NCBI GenBank assembly: GCA_903857255.1
Contig: CAIODY010000013.1
Location: 33,658 to 97,657 of the forward strand
Source: an uncultured bacterium
Lineage (GTDB): Bacteria; Bacteroidota; Bacteroidia; Chitinophagales; CAIODY01
Direction of reading: 5' to 3'
Length of the DNA stretch: 64,000 nt
The notes beneath the pieces are model-generated. The model did no database searches and was not told the origin of the DNA. It saw only the letters and a program-made list of their open reading frames with translations. A program made the translations under genes and the position numbers. Below, piece by piece: positions 9,363 to 18,998 of the stretch (position 1 is its first letter; the number at the start of each line of letters is the position of its first letter).

Positions 9363-10094
9363 TTATTTTTTAATGGCATGGATAATTAATCGGTCTGAAT
9401 TTTGTTCATCAAAGTTATGCAAAGCATAATCGCCAAAAATATTTTTGATGGAAAGATTTTGTTGCCTTAATAATTTTTCAAAATCATTTAGTGTAAAGGC
9501 TTTAACTTTTTCTCGAGCTGTCATTTTCAATTCATTATCCTCAAACACTTTTGTTGATTTGCAAATAAATCCATTTTCTACAAAACGATGAATTTCAAAC
9601 ACACAATTTTCTTTTTCGATTTTTTCATGCGCCACTAAATTTTTCATCACTTTTTTTGCGTTCATAAAATCAATCACCAAATTTCCGTTGAGCTTCAAAG
9701 CCGCTTGCATGGCTGCAAACTGATGTACATCATCAATTGGTTTTCGAAAATATCCCATGCTAGTAAAAAAGCTGCAAACCACATTAAAATAATTTACACG
9801 AAATATTTTTCGCATATCGTGTTCATAAAAATGCAAATTATCGCATTCCATTTTTTTTGCTTCGGCAATACTATTAGCGGCTAAATCAATGCCGCAAACA
9901 TCAAAACCTTTGCTGGCTAAGTATTTTGAATGCCTGCCTTTTCCGCAAGCCATATCTAATACTTTTTCGCCTTGATTGGTTTTTAAATAATCAAATAAAT
10001 TATCAATGAAATTTTTTGCTTCCTCATCATTCCTATTGTTGTACAACAAGTGATAATAATGACTATCAAACCACACCTCAAACCAATTATCCAT
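9363..10094 (-). CDS. Class I SAM-dependent methyltransferase
   Basis: A 243-aa protein with a Rossmann methyltransferase fold. Motif I is VLDMACGKGRHSKYLA near residue 60, the acidic end of beta-2 is GIDLAANSI, and the post-I region contains YFNVVCSFFTSMGYF. The C-terminal half is the variable substrate cap. The N-terminal YYHLLYNNRNDEEA block is common in this Bacteroidota family. The substrate is not known. It is the first gene of the methyltransferase-PAP2-ZIP-MarC run. Confidence 0.88.
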   Translation of the reverse strand: MDNWFEVWFDSHYYHLLYNNRNDEEAKNFIDNLFDYLKTNQGEKVLDMACGKGRHSKYLASKGFDVCGIDLAANSIAEAKKMECDNLHFYEHDMRKIFRVNYFNVVCSFFTSMGYFRKPIDDVHQFAAMQAALKLNGNLVIDFMNAKKVMKNLVAHEKIEKENCVFEIHRFVENGFICKSTKVFEDNELKMTAREKVKAFTLNDFEKLLRQQNLSIKNIFGDYALHNFDEQNSDRLIIHAIKK

Positions 10095-10228
10095 TTTAGA
10101 ATTTTATTTTTTTTTAGCGTTGCAAATCTACCAAAATATGAATTGACAAATTGCAAACTGCTGAAGCTATTTCAAACTTACGTGTATATTTGAACGCAAA
10201 ATATATTTAAACTTTTTAAAAATACCCC

Positions 10229-10744
10229 ATGCGTAAAAGTGTTATCCTCTTCATTTTTTTTAGCCTCGTTTTTGCAACAATAACAATTGCACAAACCACA
10301 CAAAAAACAGAATCAAAAATCTACAATTCTGCGGCTGATGCCAAGGCTGATATAAAAGCAGCTGTTGAAAAAGCAAAGAAAGAAGGCAAGCATGTGTTGC
10401 TGCAAATTGGCGGCAACTGGTGCATCTGGTGTATGCGTTTTAATGAAAAAGCCACTACTAATGATACTTTAAAATCGGAATTAGAAAAAGATTTTGTGGT
10501 GTATCATTTGAATTATAGCAAAGAAAATAAAAATGAAGAAGTGCTTGCTCAACTTGGTTTTCCGCAACGATTTGGATTTCCAGTGTTTGTAATTTTAGAT
10601 GCTAATGGAAACAGAATTCACACTCAAAACAGTGAGTATCTGGAAGAAGGAAAAGGATACAGCACTACCAAAGTTCTTAACTTTTTTAAGCAGTGGTCAC
10701 CTGCTGCATTAGATGCAAAAACTTACCATGAAACAAAAAAGTAA
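10229..10744 (+). CDS. Secreted thioredoxin-family protein (Thioredoxin_7-like)
   Basis: A 171-aa protein with a signal peptide (about residues 1-22, ending TITIAQ), then a thioredoxin-like domain whose active site is WCIWCMRF near residue 68, a CxxC of the DUF255/DsbD-C type. GFPVFVILDANGN near residue 120 gives the cis-Pro loop. It is probably periplasmic and involved in disulfide reduction; the partner is unknown. It is not in an operon. Confidence 0.88.
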   Translation: MRKSVILFIFFSLVFATITIAQTTQKTESKIYNSAADAKADIKAAVEKAKKEGKHVLLQIGGNWCIWCMRFNEKATTNDTLKSELEKDFVVYHLNYSKENKNEEVLAQLGFPQRFGFPVFVILDANGNRIHTQNSEYLEEGKGYSTTKVLNFFKQWSPAALDAKTYHETKK

Positions 10745-10980
10745 ATGCGTATTCAATGCGTATGATTGCTTTTCACCCCTTCTACTAAATGGCGTTATTA
10801 GAGCATAAAAAAAAGTACTTCGGCTGCCAATATTCCACACCTCAATTTTATTTTTCGAGAGTATAAACTAAACTGTGTAAATGAAATTTAGAGTCGGCAT
10901 CTGTTTGTAATAAAGCATACAAACAAGGAAAGTGACTAATTGTTTCAAAACGATAAAACCCTATTATCTTGCATTGGCGA

Positions 10981-11001
10981 AATACAGTTACTTGCTGTAT
11001 T
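10981..11001. promoter_or_regulatory. 7-7-7 inverted repeat upstream of the DUF1826-like gene
   Basis: AATACAG and CTGTATT form a perfect dyad around a 7-base spacer and lie 14-34 bp before the ATG at 11015. A TATCTTG near 10966 could be the -7 box, which would place the dyad in the transcribed leader. This is where an operator for a dimeric repressor would sit. The regulator is unknown. Confidence 0.35.
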
Positions 11002-11014
11002 GCTAAATACCCTT

Positions 11015-11710
11015 ATGAACAATTTATCTGCTAATCATTCCATTCATTTGGTTACCAATTTTCAAAACCTTATTTCAACGCCTTTTCAAGCTGATAGAAA
11101 TGCCATTTGTTGGCAACGTGAATTAAAAGGTGATTTTAGTGAGTTAGTAAAAAAGATTACTCCAACCGAAAACATTACTGTAATTAATGAAGAGGAACTT
11201 TTAACACTTCAGCTAAATGAACAAGGGCAATTGGCTCGTAACATTATTTTAAATGATTTAAAACTGTTGAAAGCGCATGGCGCATCACCTATTCTTAATC
11301 TCATTAAATGTTATGAAAGCGATAATACTTATTCCTTTTTCCCAACCGATGTTTATTCATTTCATGTAGATAGTTCACCTATTGCAACCGATACTTTTTT
11401 ATGTACGTATTATGGTTCGCCAAGTGAGCTATTACCCAATGCACAAGCCTTACAAAAAGTGCTTGTACCAGAAATACGTGATGAACTAAAAAAACAATAT
11501 CGTGGCGCAGATGCAGAATTTGAATCGTATTTAAGCGAACATTTTTTTGATTTGCACTATCAGGGTAAACCTGATGCAAGCCCTATTAGCTTGGGTTTGG
11601 GAAACTTATGGCGATTGGCAGTTGATTACCCAAAAAGTAAAGTGCTGCCTTGTATTCATCGTGCACCAAAAGAAAGAAATGGTCAACATCGGTTGTTGTT
11701 AATCTGCTAA
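11015..11710 (+). CDS. DUF1826-like protein
   Basis: About 231 aa from the first in-frame ATG at 11015. The frame opens further up at a TTG (10940) directly after an in-frame stop, but that extension does not look conserved. Blocks ICWQREL, FLCTYYGSPSELLPN near residue 135 and KVLPCIHRAPKERNGQHRLLL at the C-terminus resemble the DUF1826 family, whose genes I recall beside zinc-handling CobW-type genes. The conserved Cys/His residues suggest a metal site. The protein is complete but sits next to a transporter pseudogene. The family call is from memory. Confidence 0.6.
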   Translation: MNNLSANHSIHLVTNFQNLISTPFQADRNAICWQRELKGDFSELVKKITPTENITVINEEELLTLQLNEQGQLARNIILNDLKLLKAHGASPILNLIKCYESDNTYSFFPTDVYSFHVDSSPIATDTFLCTYYGSPSELLPNAQALQKVLVPEIRDELKKQYRGADAEFESYLSEHFFDLHYQGKPDASPISLGLGNLWRLAVDYPKSKVLPCIHRAPKERNGQHRLLLIC

Positions 11711-11823
11711 ATACAAAGGAGTTAAGCAAGTACAATTTTTAAAAACTTACTACAGTATTTTTTTGTACGATATTTGGAAAGCATTGCTTTAATTATTCAC
11801 GTTCACTAACAAACAATTGCACC

Positions 11824-12005
11824 ATGTGGTCAGTATATGCTTTATTATCAGCCTTGTTTGCTGCACTCACCGCCATATTAGCAAAAGTAGGCATTAAAAG
11901 GATTATATACTAATTTAGCTACTGCTATCAAAAGAAGTATTAATCCTGAAAACCCCTATTGGTGCAGCCTTGATAATTGCTGACACAGTTACTTTAATTT
12001 TATAA
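11824..12005 (+). pseudogene. Decayed EamA/DMT small transporter gene
   Basis: ATG 11824 opens MWSVYALLSALFAALTAILAKVG, the first helix of half-size EamA transporters. A 1-base shift near 11897 moves the frame, which then reads TNLATAIK, the start of the next conserved block. A third frame gives KTPIGAALIIADTVTLIL and a stop at 12005, matching the usual C-terminal helix. About 80 internal codons of a normal 140-aa protein are missing. So both ends of the gene survive, with a frameshift and an internal deletion. The rest of the 11711-12081 gap shows no gene. Confidence 0.75.
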
Positions 12006-12081
12006 CAGCCGATAAGAAAGGGTTAATGCCTTTTTATCAACGCTTCTATTTCTTTTTCATGCATTTGATACCCAAAAAATT

Positions 12082-13140
12082 TCACCTCAAATTATGCGCT
12101 ATCCAATTATCTAAAGCAGCAAATAATTTTTTGTTGCCATTTTGTTGATAGCTGTTTAGATTGCTTTCAAACTTAGTTAAATCGAATAAAAACGCTTTAA
12201 TACTATCAGCAGTAAATTGATTGAAATGCCGACCGAAACCATATTTCTGAACATAAGCTGCATTCACAAATTGTTCAAATTGATTGGCAATAGGCACACT
12301 GCAAATTGGTTTGTGCAGATAAACTGCTTCGCTGATAAAGGAATAGCCACCATTGCAAATCACAGCTTTTGCATCAGCTAATAATTTCACAAATTCGCTT
12401 TCACTAAATTTCTTCAATTGAACATTAGCATGAGTTTCTGCTTTATTAAAACCAAACACCAAAAATTGTTCGCTTTTTACTTTTTGCAATTGCGTTATCA
12501 AATCATTTTGTGAAGTAGAAGTTTGATAAACTAAAACATGATTCCCTTTTGACGTTTTTGATTTCAGAATTTCACCTCTGATAATTGGTGGAACAAAGCT
12601 GGTATTATTTTTCATAATTGGTGCCTCAAAAAAACTGCTGATAAAATAATGCGATGCACCTGCAACCTTAGCTTTGGTAATACTTTTGGCAAGATTGAAA
12701 TTATTTTTTTCAGTAGCTGGAATATCAATTTCCAATTTGCAACGATTCAGCATTTGAATATTATCAATGCTAATGAGTGGAATTTTTTGTGTCTTCGCAA
12801 AAAAATGAGTGAAAGATTCAAAATCGCTAATCACCAAATCGGGTGAAAAATTTTGCAATAAATTTTTGTACTGATTAAAATTAATCTGCAATTTTTTTGG
12901 TGCATCTTTTAATGTCTTGAAAAATGTTTTTACCATCGAAACTTTAGCATTTTTATAAGCCAAATGATAGCCTTCAATTTCGTGTACACAATCAGGAAAA
13001 TGATTTTGCAAAAAAGAAAAAGCTCTGCCACTGGTTACAATTTGTACATCGTGTTTTTGATTCATCAGATGTTCAATCACCACCTTGCTTCGTGTTGCAT
13101 GCCCCATGCCTTCGCTGGGAACACCATACAATATTTTCAT
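12082..13140 (-). CDS. GT-B glycosyltransferase, MJ1255/MurG-like
   Basis: A 352-aa protein with the GT-B pattern of the MJ1255-like family. The N-terminal loop is YGVPSEGMGHATRS (residues 5-18), and the C-terminal donor-binding region has ICNGGYSFISEAVYLHKPICSVPI near residue 275. Such proteins transfer a sugar from a nucleotide donor to an unknown acceptor, probably at the cytoplasmic face of the membrane. Its two flanking genes are on the opposite strand. The length is usual. Confidence 0.85.
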   Translation of the reverse strand: MKILYGVPSEGMGHATRSKVVIEHLMNQKHDVQIVTSGRAFSFLQNHFPDCVHEIEGYHLAYKNAKVSMVKTFFKTLKDAPKKLQINFNQYKNLLQNFSPDLVISDFESFTHFFAKTQKIPLISIDNIQMLNRCKLEIDIPATEKNNFNLAKSITKAKVAGASHYFISSFFEAPIMKNNTSFVPPIIRGEILKSKTSKGNHVLVYQTSTSQNDLITQLQKVKSEQFLVFGFNKAETHANVQLKKFSESEFVKLLADAKAVICNGGYSFISEAVYLHKPICSVPIANQFEQFVNAAYVQKYGFGRHFNQFTADSIKAFLFDLTKFESNLNSYQQNGNKKLFAALDNWIAHNLR

Positions 13141-13239
13141 CAGTAAAAAATTTGTTTAAAAATAAAAAGGAAATTCTATTGCCAATTCATGATTATTAAA
13201 CAATAGTTTTAATTTTGTTTTCTTACCTAATATTTTTTA

Positions 13240-13740
13240 ATGAACGCAATCAATTTCAAAACCTGCAATAATGACGATTTGCCAATTATTCAACAATTGG
13301 CTGAAAAAATTTGGCGCAGCCATTATACTTCGATTATCACCGCCGAGCAAATTGATTACATGTTGGGTAAAATGTATAGCATCAAAAGTTTGCAACAGCA
13401 AATGAAGGAAGATGGATGCCATTTTATTTTAGAACTTGTAAATAAAAAACCTGTTGGTTTTATTTCTATTAGCGAAAAAAACAAAGACCATTTTTTCATT
13501 CATAAATTATATGTAGATACTTCACAACATCGCAGTGGCTTAGGAAAAGCTTTACTGAATGAGGCTTTGAGCAGATGCAGAAATTGGAAAACAATTCGAT
13601 TAACAGTGAACCGTCAAAATTTTAAAGCCATCAATTTTTATTTTAAAAATGGTTTTACGATTGAAGAAGTAGCTAATTTTGAAATTGGAAATGGTTTTGT
13701 GATGAATGATTTTGTGATGGTGAAAGTGATAGGTAAATGA
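13240..13740 (+). CDS. GNAT family N-acetyltransferase
   Basis: A 166-aa single-domain GNAT. The acetyl-CoA loop is in HKLYVDTSQHRSGLGKALLNEA near residue 100, and the C-terminal block is RQNFKAINFYFKNGFTIEE. Substrate unknown. It is divergent from the glycosyltransferase gene with about 100 bp between them. The following 225 bp show no gene. Confidence 0.9.
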   Translation: MNAINFKTCNNDDLPIIQQLAEKIWRSHYTSIITAEQIDYMLGKMYSIKSLQQQMKEDGCHFILELVNKKPVGFISISEKNKDHFFIHKLYVDTSQHRSGLGKALLNEALSRCRNWKTIRLTVNRQNFKAINFYFKNGFTIEEVANFEIGNGFVMNDFVMVKVIGK

Positions 13741-13965
13741 TAAACTTTTCAAGTTTTAAAAACCGGGAAAGTTTTGCTGCTTCTTCACTTAAAAAATATT
13801 TCCACCACAATTTTTAATTGTCAGTAAACCTTTTTCAAAAAATCTCGTCTATGTAAATGGGTTTCTTCTCATTTTAAAACAATAAAAAAGTTTGGAGTTT
13901 AATTCTATTCTGTTTAGTTTTAAACTCTTTTCTTTTTTTGACGAAAGCTAAAATCTAAAACAACC

Positions 13966-16900
13966 TTGAAATTCGGCTTTGTAAAATATTGGCTGTTGTT
14001 GCTTATTTTGTTCGCAACAAACATTGGCTCCTATGCTTCGCACATTGTAGGTGGCGAATTAACTTATGCTTATCTTGGGAATAACCAATATAAATTTACA
14101 CTTCACCTTTATCGCGATTGTACTTCAAGCACACAGTTTCAAACTACTTCAACTATTTATTTTTATAAGACAACCGGCTATACTGATGCAAATTTGGGAA
14201 CTGCGGCTTCACCATCATCAGTTACACTAAACAATATTTCAGGAGGAACAAATGGAACAACTATTGCGCCTTATTATTATAGCCCTTGTTTAACTTATCC
14301 ATCTGGGCTTTGTGTTTCAGAAGCTATTTTCACAGGCACTGCAACACTTCCTCCAATTGCAGGCGGTTATACAATTATTTACCAAAATTGTTGCAGAAAT
14401 GCCGGCATCACCAACTTTACAGTTAACTCTGGAGGAGGCGGTGGTGGCGGCACTGGGTCAACTTACAAATGTATTTTACCTGGCATTGGCAACTCGGCAG
14501 ATAGTAGCCCAGTTTTTACACAATTACCCCCAACAGCTATTTGTCAAAACCAGCCATTTGCTTTTCCATGTGGTGCAGTGGACGGTGATGGGGATTCTTT
14601 ATCTTATTCGCTTTATACACCTTTTGATGGTAGTCAAACAACACCATCAGGATACACTACATTAAGTTGGGTATCGCCTTATTCATTAACTAATTTTATT
14701 GGTGGCACACCTGCCCTTTCCGTTGACCCAAAGACAGGTGTACTCACTTGCTACCCATCTACTGCTGGCAGATTTGTAGTGGGCATTAGAGTGGATGAAT
14801 ATCGCAATGGTGTTTATATTGGCTCTGTTTATCGCGATTTTCAATTTAATGTAACGGCATGCTCTGCAAATGTTATTGCTCAAGTTCCAAACTCAACAAT
14901 AACAACGCCTACTGGTACTTATGATACTGTTGTGTTATCTTGCAAATACACAACACCAACTGTAAAATTTACAAATAATAGTACGCCCCAAAATACGCTT
15001 TCTACATACTATTGGAATTTTGGTGACCCTACTACGAATGCTGATACCAGCAATATTGCATCACCAACTTATACCTATTCGGATACTGGTTCATACCGAG
15101 CTTTTTTAGTAATGAACCCAGGACAGTTGGGCACTTGCACCGATACAATTTGGTTTAATGTAAGAGTTTATTACGATAATAAAAAAGGGTTCAGAGTTGC
15201 AACTGCTGGAACTTTATACACTTGCCAACTGATTCAATTTACTGATACAACAAGGGGTGGTCCTAACCCAATGAGTTATTATTGGACATTTGGTGATGGT
15301 GATACATCTCATCATCAGAACCCAGGCCATGTGTATATCAATAGCGGAGGTTATACGGTTACAGAAATTGTGCAAAATGCTGGCGGATGCAAAGACACAA
15401 CAAAAAAATCGTTGACTATTATTTCAAAATACCCAACAGCAGCTATTTTGAATCCTTTGATTGATTGCTCAAGTGATACCATCAACTTTTTAACGCCAAC
15501 CGTTTCAGCAAATTATTTGTGGAATTTTGGAGACCCAAGTACAAATGCGGATACAAGTTTATTGGCTAACCCAACTTACGTTTATCCTGCTGATTCAGGT
15601 ATGTACACTGTTTCGTTAATTATTAACAAAGGCTACCCGAAAACCTGTATGGATACTGCTTATGCAACACTCAAAGTTTATCCACCATTCAAAGCAAAAT
15701 TTGTTTATTCGCCTTCGATGATTTGTATAAATATGCCTTTTCAATTTACTGATTCGACTAAAGGAATTGTTATGCCTAATAGTTGGAATTGGACATTTGG
15801 TGATGGTGATACCTCACATCATCAGAATCCAACCCACACCTACACTTCACCTGGAACGTACACAGTGAAATTAATTTCACAAAACGCAAAAGGTTGCACT
15901 GATTCAATGAGTATTACTAAAACCATTTATCCGGTAGCGATAGCAAATATCATTGCACCATCATTAAATTGCCATACTAACACAGTTCAATTCCAAACAA
16001 CTGGTATTGCACAAACTTACTTTTGGAATTTTGGGGTAAAAAATATTTCAACCGATACCAGTTATCATATCAACCCAATTTATGCATATACTGATACAGG
16101 CACTTATTTCGATACACTCATCTTAAACCCAGGCGCAACAGGCACTTGCACTGATACAGCCACAGCAACAATAAAAGTTTATTCGCCTTTTACCATTGGC
16201 TACACTTATACGCCGCCCTACATTTGCCGAAAGAATTTAGTTCATTTTTTAGATACTACAATTTCAATTGCAAAGCCATTAACTTGGTGGTGGAATTTGG
16301 ATGATAATAATACAATTTCAACGGTTCAAAACCCTTTCCACACCTATAATGATTCAGGTCGTTATCACATTAAATTAGTGGTGCAAAATCGTGTAGGTTG
16401 TGAAGATAGTGTTACCAAATTGATTGGTGTATTTGCGCCGCCAACAGCTCGAATCAGCGTTGCGCCGCTTACATGCAGTGGTCTAACGGTTAATTTTCAA
16501 TCGCTCACTTATAGTGGTGGCTATTTTTGGAAATTTAATGATGCAGGCAAATCGCCCAATGATACCAGTTGGCAATTTGCACCCAACTATACTTTTTCTG
16601 ATACAGGTACATTCACCACCATGTTTGTTGTAAACCCTGGCGCACAAGATTCATGCAGCGATACAGCTTATGCAACAGTAAGAGTGTACGGACCATTTGT
16701 GCCAAAGTTTGGTTATTTCCATGCCTATAATTGCCCTAATCACAATGTGCAATTTACTGATTCATCAACGGGAAAAGAATTTCCAAATCAATGGAGTTGG
16801 AATTTTGGCGATACTACTTTTTCAGCATCACAAAATCCAATTCATGTTTATAAACATGCTGGTACTTATCAGGTGAAATTAATTATTCAAAACCCCAAAG

Positions 16901-18633
16901 GATGCATGGATAGTATTGTTCACACAATTGTGATAGATACGCAAACGCATAGCAATATCATTGTCCCCAATTTAAGTTGTGATAGTGTTATACATTTTCA
17001 AACCACAGCACATGCCACTTATTGGTGGAATTTTGGCGAAACTGCATCCACAAAAAACACAGATACTATTCAAAAACCAACTCACATTTATAAATCAGCA
17101 GGCACTTATACTGCTACTTTAATTGTGTATCCAAACACAGGCTGCGCCGATACTTCACACAAAACCATACAAGTTGAATTTGGTATAAAAGCCAATTTTA
17201 TTCCTATCAACGTTTGTGTGTATGATTCGGCTGAATTCTTCAACACTGCTAATGGTGGACCTTCGGCTTTGGTGCCAACACTTTGGTATTTCGGCGATGC
17301 AGATTCCATTTACAGTTCAAGCAATATTGTGAAACACAAATACGCAGTTGCCAACACTTATCAAGTTACGCAAATTACTACTAATACTTTTGGTTGCAAG
17401 GATACTTTGAAACAGAATATAACTATTTATCCAATTCCGATTATCAACGCTGGAAGAGACACTTCCATTTGCGATTTAGATACCATCTCTTTGCAAGCCT
17501 TTGGTGGTGCTAATTACGTGTGGACACCCAATTATGCGATGGACGATTCTACTTTGCAATTCCCAACTGTAACGCCTGATGTTACCACAAAATATTTTGT
17601 AGAAGTTACTACTACCGAAGGTTGCAGCGCAATGGATAGCGTAATCATTACCAATGTAAATCCAAAAAGCGATGGCATTATCAAAGACACAACCATGTGT
17701 TATGGCGATACGATTCAATTGAAAGCACCGATTGCTGCTGGCAATTTATATGTTTGGTCGCCAAGCCTAACATTGAGCAATGATACAGCTTCCAAGCCAT
17801 TAGCATTTCCGTTGCAAAAAACAATTTATCAAGTTTATATCCGCAATGGCAATTGTATTCGCTACGATACTGCTATTGTAAAAGTGAAAATTTTAGCAAC
17901 GCCAAATGCTGGCAACGATGTAACAATTTGCAACAATCTTTCCACCACTTTGCATGCTACACATGGCACAACTTATAGTTGGTCGCCGACTACAAACATG
18001 CTTTACAGCAATACGCCCGACCCAGTTGTAGATCCAAAAGTTACCACCACTTATTATGTTACTGTAGTTGATACAACAGTTTGTTTGAAGCCTGAAACCG
18101 ACAGTCTTACTGTGTTTGTTGACCATTTTAAAAATGGCGAAGTGCAAAATGATACCAACATTGTTAAAAATATTCCTTCCACTTTATATGCTTATGGCGG
18201 CAATCAATACTTGTGGAAACCTTCAACAGGCTTAGATGACAGCACTTCGGCAACACCAACTTGCACTCTGCAAAACGACCAAGTGTACATCATCAAAATA
18301 TCCGATGGTAATGGCTGTTTCAATTATGATACTTTGAAAGTGTTTGTATTCCCCAACCCAATTGCATTGATGCCGAATGCGTTTTCGCCTAATGGTGATG
18401 GCTTAGATGATGTGATAATGCCTGTGTATGCTGGCATCCGAATACTTAATCATTTCAATATTTATAATCGTTGGGGGCAATGTGTTTTCTCTACTACCGA
18501 AATGAATCAAGGCTGGGATGGCACTTTTCATGGTGTTCAACAACCTATGGATACTTATGTTTACCTTTTGGATGGTGTTGATGTGGAAGGCAATGGATTC
18601 AATTACAAAGGTGATATCACTTTGATTCGATAA
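13966..18633 (+). CDS. Giant PKD-repeat surface protein with T9SS type B C-terminal domain
   Basis: A 1555-aa secreted protein. The frame has an in-frame stop at 13939 and no ATG before the signal peptide, so TTG 13966 is the likely start; the signal peptide ends near residue 25. The N-terminal part (SHIVGGELTY) is typical of gliding-motility-associated adhesins. Ten PKD-like domains follow (about 14,935-17,440), alternating in two subtypes five times. Next come several Ig-like modules beginning DTSICDLD, DTTMCYGD and DVTICNNL. The C-terminal domain starts at LMPNAFSPNGDGLDD and ends KGDITLIR, the CHU_C/TIGR04131 signal for T9SS type B sorting. It is probably a cell-surface adhesin. Confidence 0.93.
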   Translation: MKFGFVKYWLLLLILFATNIGSYASHIVGGELTYAYLGNNQYKFTLHLYRDCTSSTQFQTTSTIYFYKTTGYTDANLGTAASPSSVTLNNISGGTNGTTIAPYYYSPCLTYPSGLCVSEAIFTGTATLPPIAGGYTIIYQNCCRNAGITNFTVNSGGGGGGGTGSTYKCILPGIGNSADSSPVFTQLPPTAICQNQPFAFPCGAVDGDGDSLSYSLYTPFDGSQTTPSGYTTLSWVSPYSLTNFIGGTPALSVDPKTGVLTCYPSTAGRFVVGIRVDEYRNGVYIGSVYRDFQFNVTACSANVIAQVPNSTITTPTGTYDTVVLSCKYTTPTVKFTNNSTPQNTLSTYYWNFGDPTTNADTSNIASPTYTYSDTGSYRAFLVMNPGQLGTCTDTIWFNVRVYYDNKKGFRVATAGTLYTCQLIQFTDTTRGGPNPMSYYWTFGDGDTSHHQNPGHVYINSGGYTVTEIVQNAGGCKDTTKKSLTIISKYPTAAILNPLIDCSSDTINFLTPTVSANYLWNFGDPSTNADTSLLANPTYVYPADSGMYTVSLIINKGYPKTCMDTAYATLKVYPPFKAKFVYSPSMICINMPFQFTDSTKGIVMPNSWNWTFGDGDTSHHQNPTHTYTSPGTYTVKLISQNAKGCTDSMSITKTIYPVAIANIIAPSLNCHTNTVQFQTTGIAQTYFWNFGVKNISTDTSYHINPIYAYTDTGTYFDTLILNPGATGTCTDTATATIKVYSPFTIGYTYTPPYICRKNLVHFLDTTISIAKPLTWWWNLDDNNTISTVQNPFHTYNDSGRYHIKLVVQNRVGCEDSVTKLIGVFAPPTARISVAPLTCSGLTVNFQSLTYSGGYFWKFNDAGKSPNDTSWQFAPNYTFSDTGTFTTMFVVNPGAQDSCSDTAYATVRVYGPFVPKFGYFHAYNCPNHNVQFTDSSTGKEFPNQWSWNFGDTTFSASQNPIHVYKHAGTYQVKLIIQNPKGCMDSIVHTIVIDTQTHSNIIVPNLSCDSVIHFQTTAHATYWWNFGETASTKNTDTIQKPTHIYKSAGTYTATLIVYPNTGCADTSHKTIQVEFGIKANFIPINVCVYDSAEFFNTANGGPSALVPTLWYFGDADSIYSSSNIVKHKYAVANTYQVTQITTNTFGCKDTLKQNITIYPIPIINAGRDTSICDLDTISLQAFGGANYVWTPNYAMDDSTLQFPTVTPDVTTKYFVEVTTTEGCSAMDSVIITNVNPKSDGIIKDTTMCYGDTIQLKAPIAAGNLYVWSPSLTLSNDTASKPLAFPLQKTIYQVYIRNGNCIRYDTAIVKVKILATPNAGNDVTICNNLSTTLHATHGTTYSWSPTTNMLYSNTPDPVVDPKVTTTYYVTVVDTTVCLKPETDSLTVFVDHFKNGEVQNDTNIVKNIPSTLYAYGGNQYLWKPSTGLDDSTSATPTCTLQNDQVYIIKISDGNGCFNYDTLKVFVFPNPIALMPNAFSPNGDGLDDVIMPVYAGIRILNHFNIYNRWGQCVFSTTEMNQGWDGTFHGVQQPMDTYVYLLDGVDVEGNGFNYKGDITLIR

Positions 18634-18784
18634 TCTTATCACTGGCTATCAATTCCAATAATTTGTACTTGCATTATCTTGAAAAGTGATTCAACTTTGT
18701 AACAAGAAATAGTTGTGTTATAAAATGAATAGACGCTATTGAAGCATTAATTTTGCGTTCCCTTTTTTCAAAATAAATAATCAT

Positions 18785-18941
18785 AAACACATAGGTACAT
18801 AGATTTTTTTTTGACAGTTGTTGATGTAACAAACTATGTTGAAAATTTATTTTCCTAAGTAAGCCTTGTTGTTTAATGAGATTGGTTTAGTAGAGCAATA
18901 GTCAATGCTACGCATTGAATTCTATTGTGCCTATGTGTTAA
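18785..18941. repeat. MITE-like element with CACATAGG inverted ends
   Basis: The left arm at 18785-18803 contains AACACATAGGTACATAGA. The right arm at 18921-18941 is nearly its reverse complement (TCTATTGTGCCTATGTGTTAA), about 17 of 19 matching. Just inside the right end, TCAATGC (18902-18908) pairs with GCATTGA (18912-18918) around TAC, flanked by a second pair CAATAG/CTATTG. There is no reading frame. It fills much of the 365-bp gap before purD; 18634-18784 shows nothing I recognise. A related single arm is at 6454. Confidence 0.5.
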
Positions 18942-18998
18942 AAAAATGGGGAAAACAGAACAATCATTCGAAAAACAAATCGAGTTAATTCATCAAAA

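Noticed and set aside
14312..18147. Small frames on both strands inside the first giant gene
   Set aside because: They arise from the repetitive coding sequence; none has a leader or recognisable domain.
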